Position numbers and translations under genes: made by a program. Below are positions 20,101-34,670 of a stretch of DNA of 37,287 nt, in pieces; the first letter of the stretch is position 1; the number at the start of each line of letters is the position of its first letter. Origin of the DNA: Xylaria sp. FL1777 (taxonomy: Eukaryota > Ascomycota > Sordariomycetes > Xylariales > Xylariaceae). The stretch covers positions 1 to 37,287 of the forward strand of contig MU400813.1 in the NCBI GenBank assembly GCA_022578965.1. Reading direction: 5' to 3'. The notes under the pieces are model-generated. The model was given only the letters and a program-made list of their open reading frames with translations. It did not search any database and was not told where the DNA came from.

Positions 20101-22060
20101 TAACAAAAATAACTAAGCAAAAAAGTTTTTTGCTAAACAACTAAATAAATAATAAATAAAACAAATTAATAAATATAATTATTAAACTAGTATTAAAAAC
20201 AGCAAAAAAAACAATTAACAAAAAAAGCATAGCATTTTTGCTACAATTAAACATTATAAAAGCTTTTAATACTATTAATAAAAAAAAAATAATATATATT
20301 TTGCAATAAAAAAGGTTTTTTTTTTAAATAGTTATATAAGTAAACTTTTTTATATTAAACTATATAATGCATTTTTGCTTTAATAAAGCAATATTTTAAC
20401 TAATAACGCTAAAAGCTAAAGTTTTTTAAAAGTTCTTGCTTTTATTTCTTTTTTTTTTTTTATATATTTTAATACTTTATAATAACTTTACTATATATTA
20501 AAAGCTAATAATAATTAGTTTTGCTAACAATATTAACTTTATTATAGCAAACCTAAATATAAAACAAAACTATAAAGCTTTAAAAGTAATATAAAAAACG
20601 TATAAAAGTTAAACAAAACAACATAAAATAAAGTTTATACTATAAAAAAGCAAATTAATGCACCTTTTTAGGAATAAAATAATATTTATACAAGTAATAT
20701 ATTTTTTTAATATAATAGTATACCTAAAAAACAACGTAAAGTTTTTAAAAGTATAATTTAATAAAAACATAAAATAAAAAAAACATTTAATAAAGTTTAA
20801 AAAAAAACTAAACATTTAGTTATATGTAATAATTAAGCTATAAAACTTTATATAAAGCAATAATATAATAAAAATAAAGCAAATATATATTATAATAATA
20901 TAAAACATTTTAGCTTATAGTATAGTAATTTAGTATAAAAACTTTAAAAAAAATAAAGCAAAAAGCATTATTAATTTATTAATAGTAATTTAAAACAAAT
21001 GTTTTAAATATATAACTAAAGCTTTTAAAGCAACTAAAATAAAGCATTTAAAAACTAAAATAAAAATTTTTTTTATTAACTTATATTTTAGCAATAAAGC
21101 AGCAGCTTATAAATACTGCATAAAAAGCTTAGCAGCTAAAAAATTAATTTAAAAAGCAATAAAAAAAATTAAAACTTTTATTTAAAACATAAAAGCTTAA
21201 AAAACTAAAAACTAAATAAAAAGCAAGCTTATAAGCAATAATAAAAGTATAGCTAAAAAAAATTTAATGTTAGCTTTAAACTTTTAGCAAAAAAAGTAAT
21301 CAAAAAAAAAAAACCTAAAATTGCACTAAAAAAAAAATAAATAAGCAAATAAAGCTAAACTAAAACAAGCAGCAGCTATTTAATAATAGCTAAACAAAAG
21401 CTTAGCAAAAATAAAGCTTTTAAAAAATATAGCAAATTACTAAAGCATAAAGCAGCTATAATAATATAAATATGCACTAAAAAAATAAAACTAAAAGCGT
21501 TTTTATATAAAAAAAAAGTTTTAAGCTTTTTTATGCTTTTTTGTAAATGTGCAAAAAAAAAAAAAACTTTTTAACATATAATCTTATGTTATAACTTGCT
21601 AAAAAACAAAAAAAAACAGCTATAAAAAAGCTTTATAGCTAAACTATTACAAACTAACAAAAATTTATAACTAGCTATAAAAAAGCTTAAAGCTACAAAT
21701 AATATTGCAAAATAACTACTTATTATTAATAAAATAGCAATATATAATAAAGCAGTTAAAATAAAAAAAAATAAAGAAAAAAAAAAAAAAGCAGAAAATA
21801 AAGAAAAAACTAGCAAAAAAAGCAAAAGTGCTTCTTTAAAAGTTTTAAAAAATAAAAAGAAAGCTTTTATATGCTTTTTAAAAAAGCAAAAAGTTTAAAA
21901 GCTTTAAAAAAAGTCTTTTTGCTTTTTAACCATTATTTTTCGTTTAGCAAGCTAATTAATAAAAACCAGTTGTTACAAGGTAAAAAAACTTCGAAGTAGT
22001 AGCATAAACATTATTACATAAGGTTTTTATCCGGCTTTTTGTACAGTTTTATTTATAGGT
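17131..22060 (+). mobile_element. Hypermutated Tad-like LINE (non-LTR retrotransposon) remnant
   Basis: One frame from ATG 17131 can be followed for over 1.2 kb, broken only by stops. It contains a gag-like region (17590-17775: ILIKVKKQANNL, VNITFISNN, IIITFKKAIV) and ends in two zinc knuckles. Knuckle 1 (18109-18150) has the spacing C-x2-C-x4-H-x4-C with the first Cys and the His changed to Tyr. Knuckle 2 (18244-18288) has C-x2-C-x3-H-x6-C with both leading Cys changed to Tyr. TGC/TGT to TAC/TAT and CAC to TAC are G-to-A and C-to-T changes. A-rich sequence follows for about 3.5 kb and would hold ORF2, but I could not place endonuclease or reverse transcriptase motifs. The 3' end is guessed from a less mutated block at about 21950-22060. 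The assignment rests on the gag part. Confidence 0.6.
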
Positions 22061-23132
22061 ATACAAGTAAAAAAACTGCGCTACAAAGCAATACAGCAAG
22101 TTATTAATAATAATAATATTAAACTTAAAATTTTATATTATTATAAAGTTTATTTTAAGCTAGCATATATAAGCTTTTTTAATAAATTAAATATTTATTT
22201 GTATTAAAAGTTGCAAAATTTATTATTAAAAAATATATATAAACAAATTTATAACTTTAAAATTGCTATAATGCTTTATAGTTAATTAAAAAACTTTATA
22301 AAAGTAATTTTTAGTAAGCTTATAATTAAACTAAGTAAACTATTAAATAAAGCTTTAAAAAAACAGCTAATAAACTAAAAACAAAATTGTTTATTAAGTA
22401 GCTAAAAAAGGTTAACTTTAATTAAGCTTAAATAAAATAAAAGCTAATATAGTAGTACTAATAAAAGCAATAGTTATTTTTTTATTTAGTATTAAACACA
22501 TAATTAATTAATAGTGCTTAAAGCAAAAAAAACTATAAATAATAAGTTTAGCAAGCATTAAATATAGCTTAATATTTAAAAGCAAAAAAATTAATAAAAG
22601 TTAAAATAATTAAATTAATAAATACTTAATATAACTATTTGCAATAATTTAATAATGTTTTATAAATAAAAACTATTATTATAACATATAAAATATTAAT
22701 ATTTAAAAGCTAATATATTATTTAAATAATTTATTATAATATTTATATTAAAAAGTTTATATAAAAATAATGCTATTAAAAAAAAATTAAGTTTTAAATT
22801 TAATTAATTAAATAAAAGTAAAAAATAGGTTTATTAAAGCAAAAAATACTATAAAGTTTATCTTTTAATTAAACTAATAAAAGCATTATATATTTATAAA
22901 ATTATATATTTATATTAATTTTTTAAATGTTTATATTAATTCTTTTTTAAAAAACTAATATAATATATTTATAAATTAATTATAAAAAAAATTTAAAAAA
23001 ATTTAATAAACTTAAATATTAACTTTTTATTTTTAAATTTAATATTTTTTATTAATAATATTATTAAGTTTTTAGTTTTAAAAATTATAAATTTATGCTT
23101 ATTACTATAATATTTTATATATTTATTAGTTA
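22061..23132. other. AT-rich hypermutated DNA
   Basis: No gene or recognisable remnant. It lies between the LINE remnant and the third 494-bp element. Confidence 0.55.
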
Positions 23133-23626
23133 ACGTATTTTTTAATTAACTTAGCTACTTTATTGAATAGGCTACTTAGCTTTAGCGTACCACTTACACT
23201 AAATTTCTATAGCGAGGTACTTAAAGGCAATTACAGCTATTTTGAAATAACTTCACTAATATGAATTGTATAGCAATGCAATTAGTATTTTTGGAATTCT
23301 AACTTAAAAACGCATCTAATGATATTTTTTATAATTTTATAGCTATTTTATTAAGGGCTGCATAAAAAACCACACTAAAATTTAGCATAGTTTATTATAC
23401 TGCTGCAGCAAAAATAGCTATAAAATTATAAAAAATACTACTAGATCCGTTATTTTATAAAGGTCCCAAAAATACCAATTATATTGTTGTATAGTTAATA
23501 TTAGTAAAGTTATTTAAAAAAGACTATATTTGCTATTAAGTACCCTTGTATGCTTAGTAAGTAAGCTAGTATGCTAAGCCTAAATAGCCTATTTAATAAA
23601 GTAGCCAAGTTAATTAAAAAATGCGT
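23133..23626 (+). mobile_element. 494-bp palindromic MITE-like element, copy 3 (hypermutated)
   Basis: It has the same length and orientation as copy 2 and is flanked by TA (23131-23132 and 23627-23628). Compared with copy 2, most differences are C-to-T or G-to-A: TTGACTTGGCCA became TTAACTTAGCTA, and ACCCCA became ACTTTA. The central inverted repeat (23367-23393) has lost pairing through such changes. It shows the direction and context of the mutation process. Confidence 0.85.
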
Positions 23627-25080
23627 TATAATTTATTATTGCTTTATTATTTTATTTTTAATACTTTATAATTTATTAAAATGTTTTTATATAACTAAAA
23701 TCTTTTTTAATATAAAGTTATTTTTAATAAATAAATAAAATTTTAATATATAATTATATACAGCTTTAAAAAATAATTGTTTAATTATAAAATTAATAGT
23801 AAAATTTATAATAAAAAAAGCTTAAAATAAAAATCAAAACTAATTAATTTATTTATTATTTATAAAATACTTTAAATAATTTTTAATTATTTAGTTTATT
23901 TGTTTTATTTATTTATTAATTTTAAAATAAAATATTATTAAAAGTTTTTATTTAATTTTTAAATAATAATTTAAATTAAACTAAAATTAACTAATAAAAA
24001 TAAAGCTTTTATTAAAAATAATATTTTTTANNNNNNNNNNAAAATAAACATATAAACATAAAAAATTAATTTATAAAAAAAAAAAAAAAATAAATTAGTT
24101 TTTTTTTATAAAAAGTTTTTAATAAATTTATAATAAAGTTTATAAATAATTTTTATATAAGTTTATTAAGTATTAATAAAATATTAAGTTTATTATATTT
24201 TTAGTAATATTTTGCTTTAATTTTAAAACAAATTATATAGCTTTATATATATTTTTTAATATTTAGTTTTATATTGCTTTAATAAAACTTTTATTATAAT
24301 AATTTTAAAATATAGCTTTAATTAAAATGTTTAATTAAAGAATTATTATAATATAACTTAATAAATTAAAAATATATAGCTTTTTTAAAAAAAATATAAA
24401 TTTTATTTTTATAATAAATTAAGAATTTTTTTATTAATTATTAAAAATTTATAAGCTTTTTTGCTTTTAATTGCTTTATAATTATATAATACTTAAGGTT
24501 TTTTTTTAAACTTTTTAAATAAAACTTTTTAGCTTTTTAAAAGTTTTTAAATTTTTTAATTTTTTTAATTTTATAATTATTTATATATATAAATATATAA
24601 CTATTTAAATAAAAAAAGCTTATTGAATAAATATAGCTTTAAAATATAAAGCTTTAGTTTAAATATTAAAATATAAATTAAAAACTTTAATTTATTATAT
24701 TATTATAATTTTTTTTTTAATATTAAAAAAATATTAATATTATTAAATAAAATAGCTATATAATTAAAATAGCATAAAAAAAATTAGCTTTATTTTTTTT
24801 GCTTATTTAATATTTAATAATAAAATTAAAAAAAACTAATAATAAATATTAATAAATTTGCTTTTTATTAAGCTTTAATATTTTTATAAACATTTAAAAA
24901 TTTATATAATTAATTTATATTTTAATTAATAAATTGCTTTTTTATAAATAATATTATTAATATTTAAAACAATTTATTATTATAAGTATTTTTTAGTTAA
25001 ATATATTATATTATATAGCACTTATAGCACACTAAAAAAGCAGACAAATTTTTAACTAGGCTACTAGTTATTGCACAACT
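23627..25080. other. AT-rich hypermutated DNA with assembly gap
   Basis: Nothing coding is recognised. Long A and T runs occur, for example around 24074-24091. Confidence 0.55.
24031..24040. other. Assembly gap (10 N)
   Basis: Ten N characters. The uniform short length suggests a scaffold placeholder, so the true gap size and the order across it are uncertain. Confidence 0.95.
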
Positions 25081-25088
25081 TAAAAAAA

Positions 25089-27200
25089 GCATATAAAATA
25101 GCTAAATAAGTTCTAAATACAAGGAAGCTTAGCTATTATAACGTAGCTAAAGAACTAATTAAATTATAAGCAGCTGCAAAAACATAAAAACAAAGGTTTT
25201 TAAACATAAAGCAAAAACAGCTAAGCATTAATACTAGCTTTTCTTTAAGCTAAAAAAAGTTTATTATAACTATAGAGCAAAAGCTAAAGCAGCTATTATA
25301 AAGCTGTTTGCTACTTATAGTTTTAAAAAAGCTGCTTATTATAAGCTTACGTTTATAAACTTTAAAGTAAAGCATAATACAATAAAGTACTAAAAATAGC
25401 AATATAAAATTACAAATATAAAACTATAAAAGTTAAAAAGCATATATTATAAAAAAGCAAAATAATTAAGCAACTTTATTAAATATTAAACATTGAAATT
25501 TTACTAAAACTTCTAGCTATTAAATATATAACAATATTAACCTTTAAGGATTACGTAAACATTTTTTAACTAGCTTATTTATATAAAACTTCTAGCTTTT
25601 TTACTTGCTGCAGCTTTTTTTGCTTTTTTAATTGCAACTTAAAGTTATATACTAGCTATAAGTGCAGCTTAAATATCTTTATTAGTACAAAAACAGCATG
25701 CAGCTATGCAAACTTTAATAAATAATTAAAGTTTTTTATTAATTTTTTTAAGCTAAGAAATTATTAGTAGCACTTAAGATTAAAAGAACTTTAATAATTA
25801 AAATAAGCATAAAGTAAAGCCTAAAAATATATAAACACTAATATAGTTAAAAGTATTTATAAAATTATAACTGCTACTTTTAATGCTTATTTTGCTTTTT
25901 TTATATTGTAAACATTTAGCAAACTTGCTAGTAATATTACAAATATAGAAATTATTAATGTTTTTATATAGTTAGTATAAAAGAAACAGCAATAAAAGGT
26001 ATATAATATATTACTATAACATAAGTAATATAGTAGTAGTATAGCTTAAGTATTTTAGCGTGCTTAATAAATATAAATTTTAAAGCTATTAGTAATACTT
26101 TAGCATAAAGTATTAAAGTATTTACTTTTATTTTAAAAATTAGCGTTATAGCAAAAAAATATAACAACAAGCAGTTATAAAAGCTTAAACTATATAGTAG
26201 CAAGCTATTAGCTACTTTGTTTAGTATTATAGATTAAATAACTAATAAAAACTATAGTAAAATAACTTATAACTTTAAATATGTAAGCTTAATACTAATT
26301 AGCATATATACTTAAGCTAAACTAATTATAAATATATACTACAAAAGGTATAATAGCTATAATAAAGTAGATTTTTATATAACTATAATGCATTAATAAC
26401 TAATTATATTACAAACTAAATACTTTAATATATTAAAGTAAGCGCAAGCTAAACATATAATAGTAGTAATAATAAAAATAATAAAGTTAATAGTTAAAAA
26501 AAGAAAAAATTAATATAAGTAGCTAAGTACAGTAATTTATTACTTACTGCTACTTTATATTGCTTAATATATAAGCTACTTATAAGCTATGCTTATTTAA
26601 TAAGCTTACTGCAAAAAGCATAAAAGCAGCTTAAAAAATAAATATATAAAAAGCAAACTAAAAAATAATAAGCAATTAACTTTATTTATAACTTAGTTAT
26701 AATTTAGTTATAAAAAAACTAGTATAACAAAAAGCTAGCAGCAATACTAAAGCAAGCAAACTATAATGCATTAGCAATATAATAAAAAGAGGTTTAAAAA
26801 AAAACTAAAAAAAAAAAGCAGCATACTTAGCTAAATAAGTGCTAAAACTAAAAAAACTGCTATAAGTAGCATAAAGCAAGCAGTAATACTAAAGCAAATA
26901 AACTATAAAGCAGAAAAAATACGAAAGAAAAAGAACTACAAAGTAACTACGTAAAAGTGCATATACTTAGTTAATAGTATAATGCAAATAAGCAAACAAC
27001 CTAAGGGCAAAAAAGTAAAAAACAAAGCACTTAATGAAATTATAATAAAACTAGTACAACCTAAAAGTAAATATAAAATGTTTTTACTTAGCTACTAAAA
27101 AAAAAGTAAGCTGCTTACAGCTTGCTTTCAACTTATAAGCACAGTTTTTACCTATATATATAAAAAATAAAAACTAGCATAGCTAATAAGCTATTAGCCC
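25089..27200 (+). mobile_element. Possible pogo/Fot-like transposase remnant
   Basis: From 25089 one frame reads AYKIAK, stop, VLNTRKLSYYNVAKELIKL, reminiscent of the N-terminal helix-turn-helix of pogo/Fot1 transposases. The A-rich composition continues to about 27200. I could not place the DDE catalytic motif, so this is a weak call; another element type is possible. If right, it would belong to a class that duplicates TA targets, like the 494-bp elements. Confidence 0.25.
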
Positions 27201-30200
27201 AAGTAATACAATATATATATATTATATTATATTTTTTTTTTAAATAGCTTTTAAAAATAAAATATAACTAGTTTAAAAATGCTTTAATTATTTTGCTAAA
27301 ATAAATTTTTTATAAAAGCTACTTTAAAAAATTAATTTTTAATAATATTTGTTTTTTAAGATTAAAATATATAAAAAAAATAATTTGTTTAAATATATTT
27401 TAAAAGTTTTTAAAAGCTTTTTTTTTAAGATTATTTAAAAAAATTTAACTTTTTTTTGTTTTTATTATGTTTTTTTTTAAATATTTAAATAAAAACGCAA
27501 TAATATAAAAATACTTGTTTATAAAATAGCAATAAAAATTATAAAACTTTAAAAATTATTATAGTACTTAATAAATATTTAATATAAATTATTATTAAAT
27601 AGTATTTATATATAAAAAGTTTATTTTAATTTTTTAGCTAAAAATAATATAACTTAAAAATTTAATTCTTTTTTAATAAAATTAACATTTAAATAGCTTA
27701 ATGTATAATTTTGCTTTTTATAGCTTTTTAATAATATTTTAAATATATTTTATATAAAAATTTTTATTTAAAAAAAAAATAAGCATATTAATAAAATATA
27801 TAATATAAAATATATTTATTATATTATTAAATGCTTTTTATATAACATAGTTTATAAGCAAGTTAATTATTTAAGCAAGTTAGCTATTTTTTATAATATT
27901 GTTATATTTAATTATTAATAACTTTATAACTAAAGCATTTATTATTAAAAATTAATTAAATTTTAATTTATTATTTGTTTTTATATTTTTATTATAAATT
28001 TTTAAATTATAGCTAGTTTTACTACATTATTTATATTATTACTAGCATAATATACTTAGCTTATTATTATTATAATTTTTTAATGTTTATAATTATACTA
28101 AGTTTTATGTATTTTTTTAAGCAATTAAATTAGTTGTATTTTTTATTATAAAACTTTTTTTATTTTATAAGCGCTTTTTTTTATTTTTTTAGCGCTTGCT
28201 AAATGCTTTATTTACTTTTTAAAGCTTTTAGATTTTATTTTTTAAAAAAATAACTTAATATACTAACATTTAATTTAATTTTATAAACTAATTAATAGCT
28301 TTTAAAATTAGCTTTAAAAAGCTTTTTTAATAACTAAAGATTTAACTTTTAATAAAAGTTAATTATATGCTTGCTTTTTTAGTAGTTTTTAGCGTTTAAA
28401 AAATTTAAAGTTTAAATAAGTTAACAGTATTAAAAATTAGCGTTAATAACTATAACTATATATTTAGCTTTAAAATTATAGCTTGTAAATTATAAAGTAT
28501 TAAACTTAATCTTTAAAAACTTTTTTAAACATTTAATTTTAAAAAAGTAGCAAAAAAGGCTTTTTTAAACGCAATAAAAAACTTAAGCTTAATAATATAA
28601 TTAATATATAACTTAATAAATTTATTAATTTAATAATTATATGCTTGCTTTAAAATGCTATAAAGGTTAACGTTAAATACTTAAATTAAATATAATAAAT
28701 AAAAAAGTAAAGCAATAGTTATAATATATTTTCTTTTATAATACTTTTTAAATATAGCTAATATATAACTTTTATGCTAATTTAATACTAATAATTAATA
28801 TTTGCTTATTTAAAATAGCTAAATATGTGTTTTAAAATGTTTTGCTTATTTTAATGCTATATTATTATTTGTTTATTTATTAAAACTAGTATTAAATATT
28901 TAATTTATTAAAAAGTTAATATTTTTATATTAATACTAAAAATAAAAAGCGCTTTAAAAAATAATATATAAAAAAATAAATAAACTACATATTAAAATAA
29001 CTAGTTATTAGTTGCAACTTTTATGTATAATATATATAATAGGTTTTATATAAAAACTACTTTATGCAAAAGCTATTGCATAAACTAAAGTAATCTTAGT
29101 GTTAGCTTAGCTTGTATACTAGCAAAGTTTTTATATATAAAAGAGAATCTTTACTTCGTACAAACCTTTTTTTTTTTTAAACATATAGAACATAAATAGC
29201 TTATAATACAAAGATTATTGTACTTTGTTTTAGCACATATATATTAAACGTATAACTATATAAAGCTTATTTAATATTAATTAGTAGTTATATTTGCACT
29301 TTTAATTTACTTGCAACAAACTATAAATTAGCTAAAGTAATAACGAAATTATATAATATACTTTTATTTTAACTTGTTAAAAAAAGATTTGTTTTTTATA
29401 TTATGCTTGTTTTTTTTTTAACATATAAATATATTGTTTAGTTTATTTTTTTTAATTAGCTAAAATAAGCATATATAAAAAAAAAAAAAAAAAATCTAAT
29501 TTATTTATATATAAAAACTAGACTTTTAACTTATTTATTAGTACTAAAACCAAAATAAAAAAAATAGCAGGTAACTTTGCTACTTTTTAACTATATTACT
29601 ATATATATACTAGGTAATATATTAATTATACTGCTATACAAAAACAAAATAGCAACTTATATAACCTAGATATAAAATTAAATATATTATATAATTTAGC
29701 TAAATTTACTATGTTTTAAAAAAATAAATAACTATTTATAATGCTTTTAAAGTTAAAGCTAGTTATTTTTACGTATAAAAATTTAGCTAAAAACGTTTTA
29801 ATAAGCATATAATAAATAAATGCTTAAATTAATTTTAAAATATAAAGCTAAAAAATTAATTTTAGCTATGCAACTAAAATTAAGCTAAATATTAAGCTAG
29901 CATTTTATTATGCTAATTATTTATATTTTTATGAACTACTGAACTATTTTTAAAAAAGGTTTGCTAAAACTTTTAAAAAATAAACAAAAGATTATTTCTA
30001 GAAAATTTATTAAGGCATATAAAGTGCTTTGCTTAAAAACTTTAAGTTAAAAAAAATTTACTTTACGTTAAAAATAACTATAATTTAAAAGCTTATAAAA
30101 ATAGCTTATAGAAATTTTATAATTAAAAAATTAAAAGAACTACTAAATACTTATTATATAATAACTATTTAACTATTAGCAATATTTTTAATACTAAATT

Positions 30201-33200
30201 AATAGCTAAATACTTTTTTGTATAATAGTTAAAACTTTTTAAACTATTTATATACTAGACTATTTTCTAAAGACTTAAGTTTTAACGTATAATTTTAAAC
30301 GTAATTAATTTAGCTAAGTATTAAATACTAGAATTTTTTCAAGCTATTTAATTTTTATATAATAAAAGCAAGCTATAAATTAATTTTTTAACTAGTATAC
30401 AAATATCTTGTTTAGTATTATTTATTGCAAACGCTAAAGCAAAAAACATATGTTCGTATAATACTAAATCTAGCTATTAAAAGCATGTTTTTTAACTTAT
30501 TTTTAATCAGGTTTATATAAAATAGATTTATACTTTTTAATAAATATATTGCTTTTTAAAAAAGCTAGAACTTAAGCTAAAACTATATAAGCAAGCTATA
30601 TAACCTATTATATAATAAGGCTTATTTATTTATTGTTGCTTACTAATAAATCAAAATTACAAAAAACTAATATTATGTTATATTTTTATATATTTTAAAA
30701 AGTTATATAAAGAACTTTTTTATTAACTATATTAGTTTAAATAAAACATAAAGTAAAATATAGTATATAATAAATATTTATTTTAATACTAATATAAACT
30801 ATAGCTAGTATTAAGCTAACTAAACTATAGTTTTTTTTATATAAATAAAAAAAAATAACTTAAGCTTAGCTTTATATAAAATACTTAAATTAATGTTTAA
30901 TAAGCTTAAAAAAGTATAATAAACGTTTAACGCTAGCTACTAAAGCAAAATTTAATTAAGTATAAACATTATATAAGCATATTAAAGTATACTAAAGTTA
31001 ATTATAGCGTTAATTTTTTAAAAACTTATATATAAAGGATTTTTTGCTAACTTATAAGTATACTTATATATAGCATTAAACAGTATAACAAAAATTTTTA
31101 TATAAAAAAACAATAAGTTATACTTTATAAACTAAAAATATAATTATAGCTATATAAAAAAGCAACAATTTAAATTTATACTAAAGTTATTAAGTTAACT
31201 AATTAAACAGCTAAGCTATTTTTAAAGCTATAACTAAAAAAACTAGAACTTTTATACAAATAAAAAATATTTTGTTTGCTAAAAAAAAAGTTGTTAGTTA
31301 ATACATTATATTTTTTAAAAAAAGGCTTATATAAAAAATGTATTTTTTAATTCGTACAAAATAATTTATAACTAGGAATTTACTTTAAAAGAATTTTTTT
31401 TATATATAGCAAAATGCAAAAAATATTTAAAGTTAAACAATAGTGCTAAAAATATTAATAAAAAATTTAGTAATTAAACTACTTAATATTTAATAAATAG
31501 CATATTTTTTTATTATATAACAAAAAAAAATATTTAGAACTATAAAATAATAATACTATGCAATTAATTTATATTAAGCAATTATTATTATATAAATTAC
31601 TAAAGTAAACTTTAAAATACTAGTGCTTTTAATTATTTAATAGTAAAAAAAGCTTAATTAAAAACATACTTTTAAATATATTTTTATATAAAAGTTAATT
31701 AAACTTTAAGTAACGTTTATATTTGTTTTAGCAAAAATAATACTATAAGTGCTATAAGTATTATATAAATAAAAAACGCTTTTAGTATAACTATATACTA
31801 TATTTTAAATACTTTTACTTTTTTTTTATTTTTATTAAAGAATGCTAATTGCTTAAAAATATATTTTAATAATATAAAGAATATTATTATATAATAAAAC
31901 AAAAAAACTATTTTTGTTATATAAAAATAAAAACATTTGTTTTTTAATATTAGCTTATATAAAGCAAGTTTATATTTTATAAAAACAGAACTTTAAAAGC
32001 TTTATAAATGCTTTAAATATTTTTATACAAAAAGACTATATAATATGCTTAATTATATAAGCTATAATATTAATTGCTTTGCTTTAAAAAAAATCTAGAA
32101 GTTTTGCTATTATTACTAGTTATATAACTAAGTACTTTATTATTTTAAATTTATAATTAAAAATAACTGCAATTTTAATTATAAAGTTATAATTAATATT
32201 ATATAAATAAATAACAAGCAAGTTTTATATATAATTAATGCAGTTATATTGTTTTAAGCAGCTATATTTTTAAAATTTATATTTATATAAAACGTTTAAA
32301 AAGCTTTATATAAATGCTAAATTAATATATATTAAGAACTTTTAAACTATGTTATATATAACTTTAGTATAAACTTTTTGTTTAAAAAATTTTAAAACTA
32401 AGCTAAAATTATAAGTATAAAGTGCTAAAAAATGCTTATTAAAGCTTATTAAGCTATTAATAAAATAAAAAAAGCATATAAACTTTTTTGTTATATATAT
32501 AATATACTAAAAGCTAAACTAAGTTATTATATAAAAAATAAGTTAATTTTATAAATAGTAGTTAAAGCTTTAAAAAATACTGCAAAGCTTAATAGCTTAG
32601 TTTTAATGCTTTTTATATTTAAGGCATATTTAAAGGTTAATTAAAACTTGTTTTTTTTTGCTAAATATTATAAAAAAGGCTAAAGCAGTTAAAAAAGCTA
32701 TAAAAATGCTTTATAAAAAACAAACAAAAGTTAAAATTAGCTATGCAATTTATAAATATAATAAGCTAGCTTTATACGAAGTATTATTTTTATTTTTATG
32801 CAGTAAAATCTTTATATAGTATAAAAAACAAAGCTAAAAAAACCGTACAAAATATAGTTAATTAAAGAACTTAATATAATTATTAATTTTACAAACAGCT
32901 TAATTTGCTTTAAATAAATATAAGTTAAGCTATATTACTATATAACTAAATATACTTTAGTAAATAATAAAAAGGAAAACATAACTGCTATAAAACTAGC
33001 TATAAAACTAGCTATATAGAAAAAACGCAAAAAACTTAAAAAAGCTAAGAACTTTTTGATAGTGTTTATATAAAATATTAGTAACTTATTTTTAACTTTA
33101 AAAAAAAAACAAAATTATGCTTTAGCAGTAAAATTATGCAAAAACGGCATTATTAGTACTTTTAGCGCTTTGTTTAAAGAATTAAACGCTATAAAGATTA

Positions 33201-33614
33201 ATGATTTTATTATATAAAGTGTTTTTTAGTTCGTAAAATATAACTCGAACAAATATAGTAATACTTAGATTTTTAAGCTTTGCTTCGTATAAAAAATTAA
33301 AAAAAAAATAACTAAGCTATACAAAAAATTTAAATTAGTTATATAAAGCTATAATAATATAAAAAAAAAAACTATATTAATTTAATTGCTAATAATTTAG
33401 CAAATAAGCTAATAATTATTATTAGCTATAAGCTTTTTGCTAATTTAGGACTTTAATGCTTTAAGTAAACTTTAAAATATTATATAAGCATACATATAAT
33501 TAAAAAACAAGCTTGCACAAAAGATTTTTGCATAACTACTTTTTAAACTTGTTTTAAAGTATTTTAAAAAAACAATTATATAAATTATATAATTATTATA
33601 TAGCTTAATGTAAT

Positions 33615-33644
33615 AAACCTATTATATATTAATATAATAGGTTT
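33615..33644. repeat. 30-bp perfect hairpin
   Basis: AAACCTATTATAT (33615-33627) and its exact reverse complement (33632-33644) are separated by 4 nt. It keeps a CC/GG pair in surroundings where those dinucleotides are rare. Confidence 0.7.
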
Positions 33645-33927
33645 GCTTTTAAGGTTTTAATTTGCAGGTAATAATAGGATTTTTAACAGTAGTTTATTAA
33701 AGAGGTTTTTGGAGTACTTTTATTACTATATATTAATAAAAGTTTTAAAGAATTAAAAGTAATAAATATATTAATGCTTAGCAGTTATAAAAAATTAATA
33801 GCTAAAAAGCTAAGAACTAAATAAGTAATTAAATATAAGAAGTATATAATTATATAAACAAAGAAAACAGTAGTAATAATTTATAAATGTTGCTTTTTTT
33901 AATAGATTTAATGCTATATTGTTTTAA

Positions 33928-34003
33928 GTTTAAAGCTTAATAAACTTAATGCTTAAGTTTATTAAGTTTAAAGCTTAATAAACTTAACGCTTAAGTTTAT
34001 TAA
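33928..34003. repeat. 38-bp tandem repeat with internal palindromes
   Basis: Two adjacent 38-bp units (33928-33965 and 33966-34003) differ by a single T/C. Across the junction, TTAAGTTTATTAAG and CTTAATAAACTTAA form inverted arms, so the array can fold back on itself. Confidence 0.75.
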
Positions 34004-34336
34004 GTTTATATATTAAACCTTTATAATAATTTAAATATATATTTTTTTAATAAATAGGATTTTTTTTATGTATGTTTTTTTTATACTTAGCTTTTTAACT
34101 AGCTTAGTTAGCTTATTTTATAATATTATTTTTTTTTTTTTATAATTGTTGTTTTAATAATTCTGTATTTTTTTTTTTGTAAGTTTTTTTTTTTTATTTT
34201 TTGTTTTTTGTTCTTTATGCTTATTATATTTAGTAAAGTTTTTAAGAAATTTTACTTGTTGCGTTTTAAACAAAAGGCTTAATAAAATTTTGCTTTGCTT
34301 TTTTTTATTAAACTAAAATTAATTAAAATAGCTTTA

Positions 34337-34670
34337 TGCTTTTATTGTAATTATTATAGCATAAAATGTTTAATATTAAAATTTAACTTTAATTAATGTA
34401 TTAAATGTATTATAGCTAAACAAGCAAATTATAACGCTAAAAGTTTATTTTTAAAGCAAATATAGCAGCTTACTTTTTAATATAAAAAGCTAAAAAATAA
34501 ATTAAACTTGCTAATAAAAAAGCATAAAAAAATAAATGCAAAAATCTGCTGTTTTAAGTAATAAAAGAAATTATAGCAAAAAAAAATAATTACTGCTATA
34601 GCTTATAGTTTAAATAATTTAAAAAAGTTTAAGCAAATTAAAACAAAAAAGCGTTATATAGCTAAAAAAT
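34337..34670 (+). pseudogene. Remnant of a cysteine-rich, coiled-coil repeat-associated protein
   Basis: One frame keeps five Cys codons at 34337, 34346, 34367, 34397 and 34406, a C-x2-C-x6-C then C-x2-C pattern. A long Lys-rich helix-like stretch (LFLKQI, YKKLKNKLNLL, INAKICCFK) follows, with several stops. This resembles a zinc-binding, coiled-coil protein commonly found beside fungal retroelements. Identity is from memory of the pattern and is uncertain. Confidence 0.35.

Larger units (their letters stand above)
27201..34330. other. AT-rich hypermutated repeat-derived DNA
   Basis: No intact gene. Less mutated blocks with remaining CC/GG occur near 29130-29170 and 33600-33730 and may be element ends. 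The stretch of about 29000-33300 is uniformly A-rich on the + strand, as expected of a decayed retroelement, but I could not identify reverse transcriptase, integrase or paired LTRs. Confidence 0.5.

Noticed and set aside
29000..33300. LTR retrotransposon with paired LTRs
   Set aside because: I compared the less mutated blocks near 29130, 33200 and 33650 and found no convincing direct repeat pair or readable integrase/reverse transcriptase motifs.
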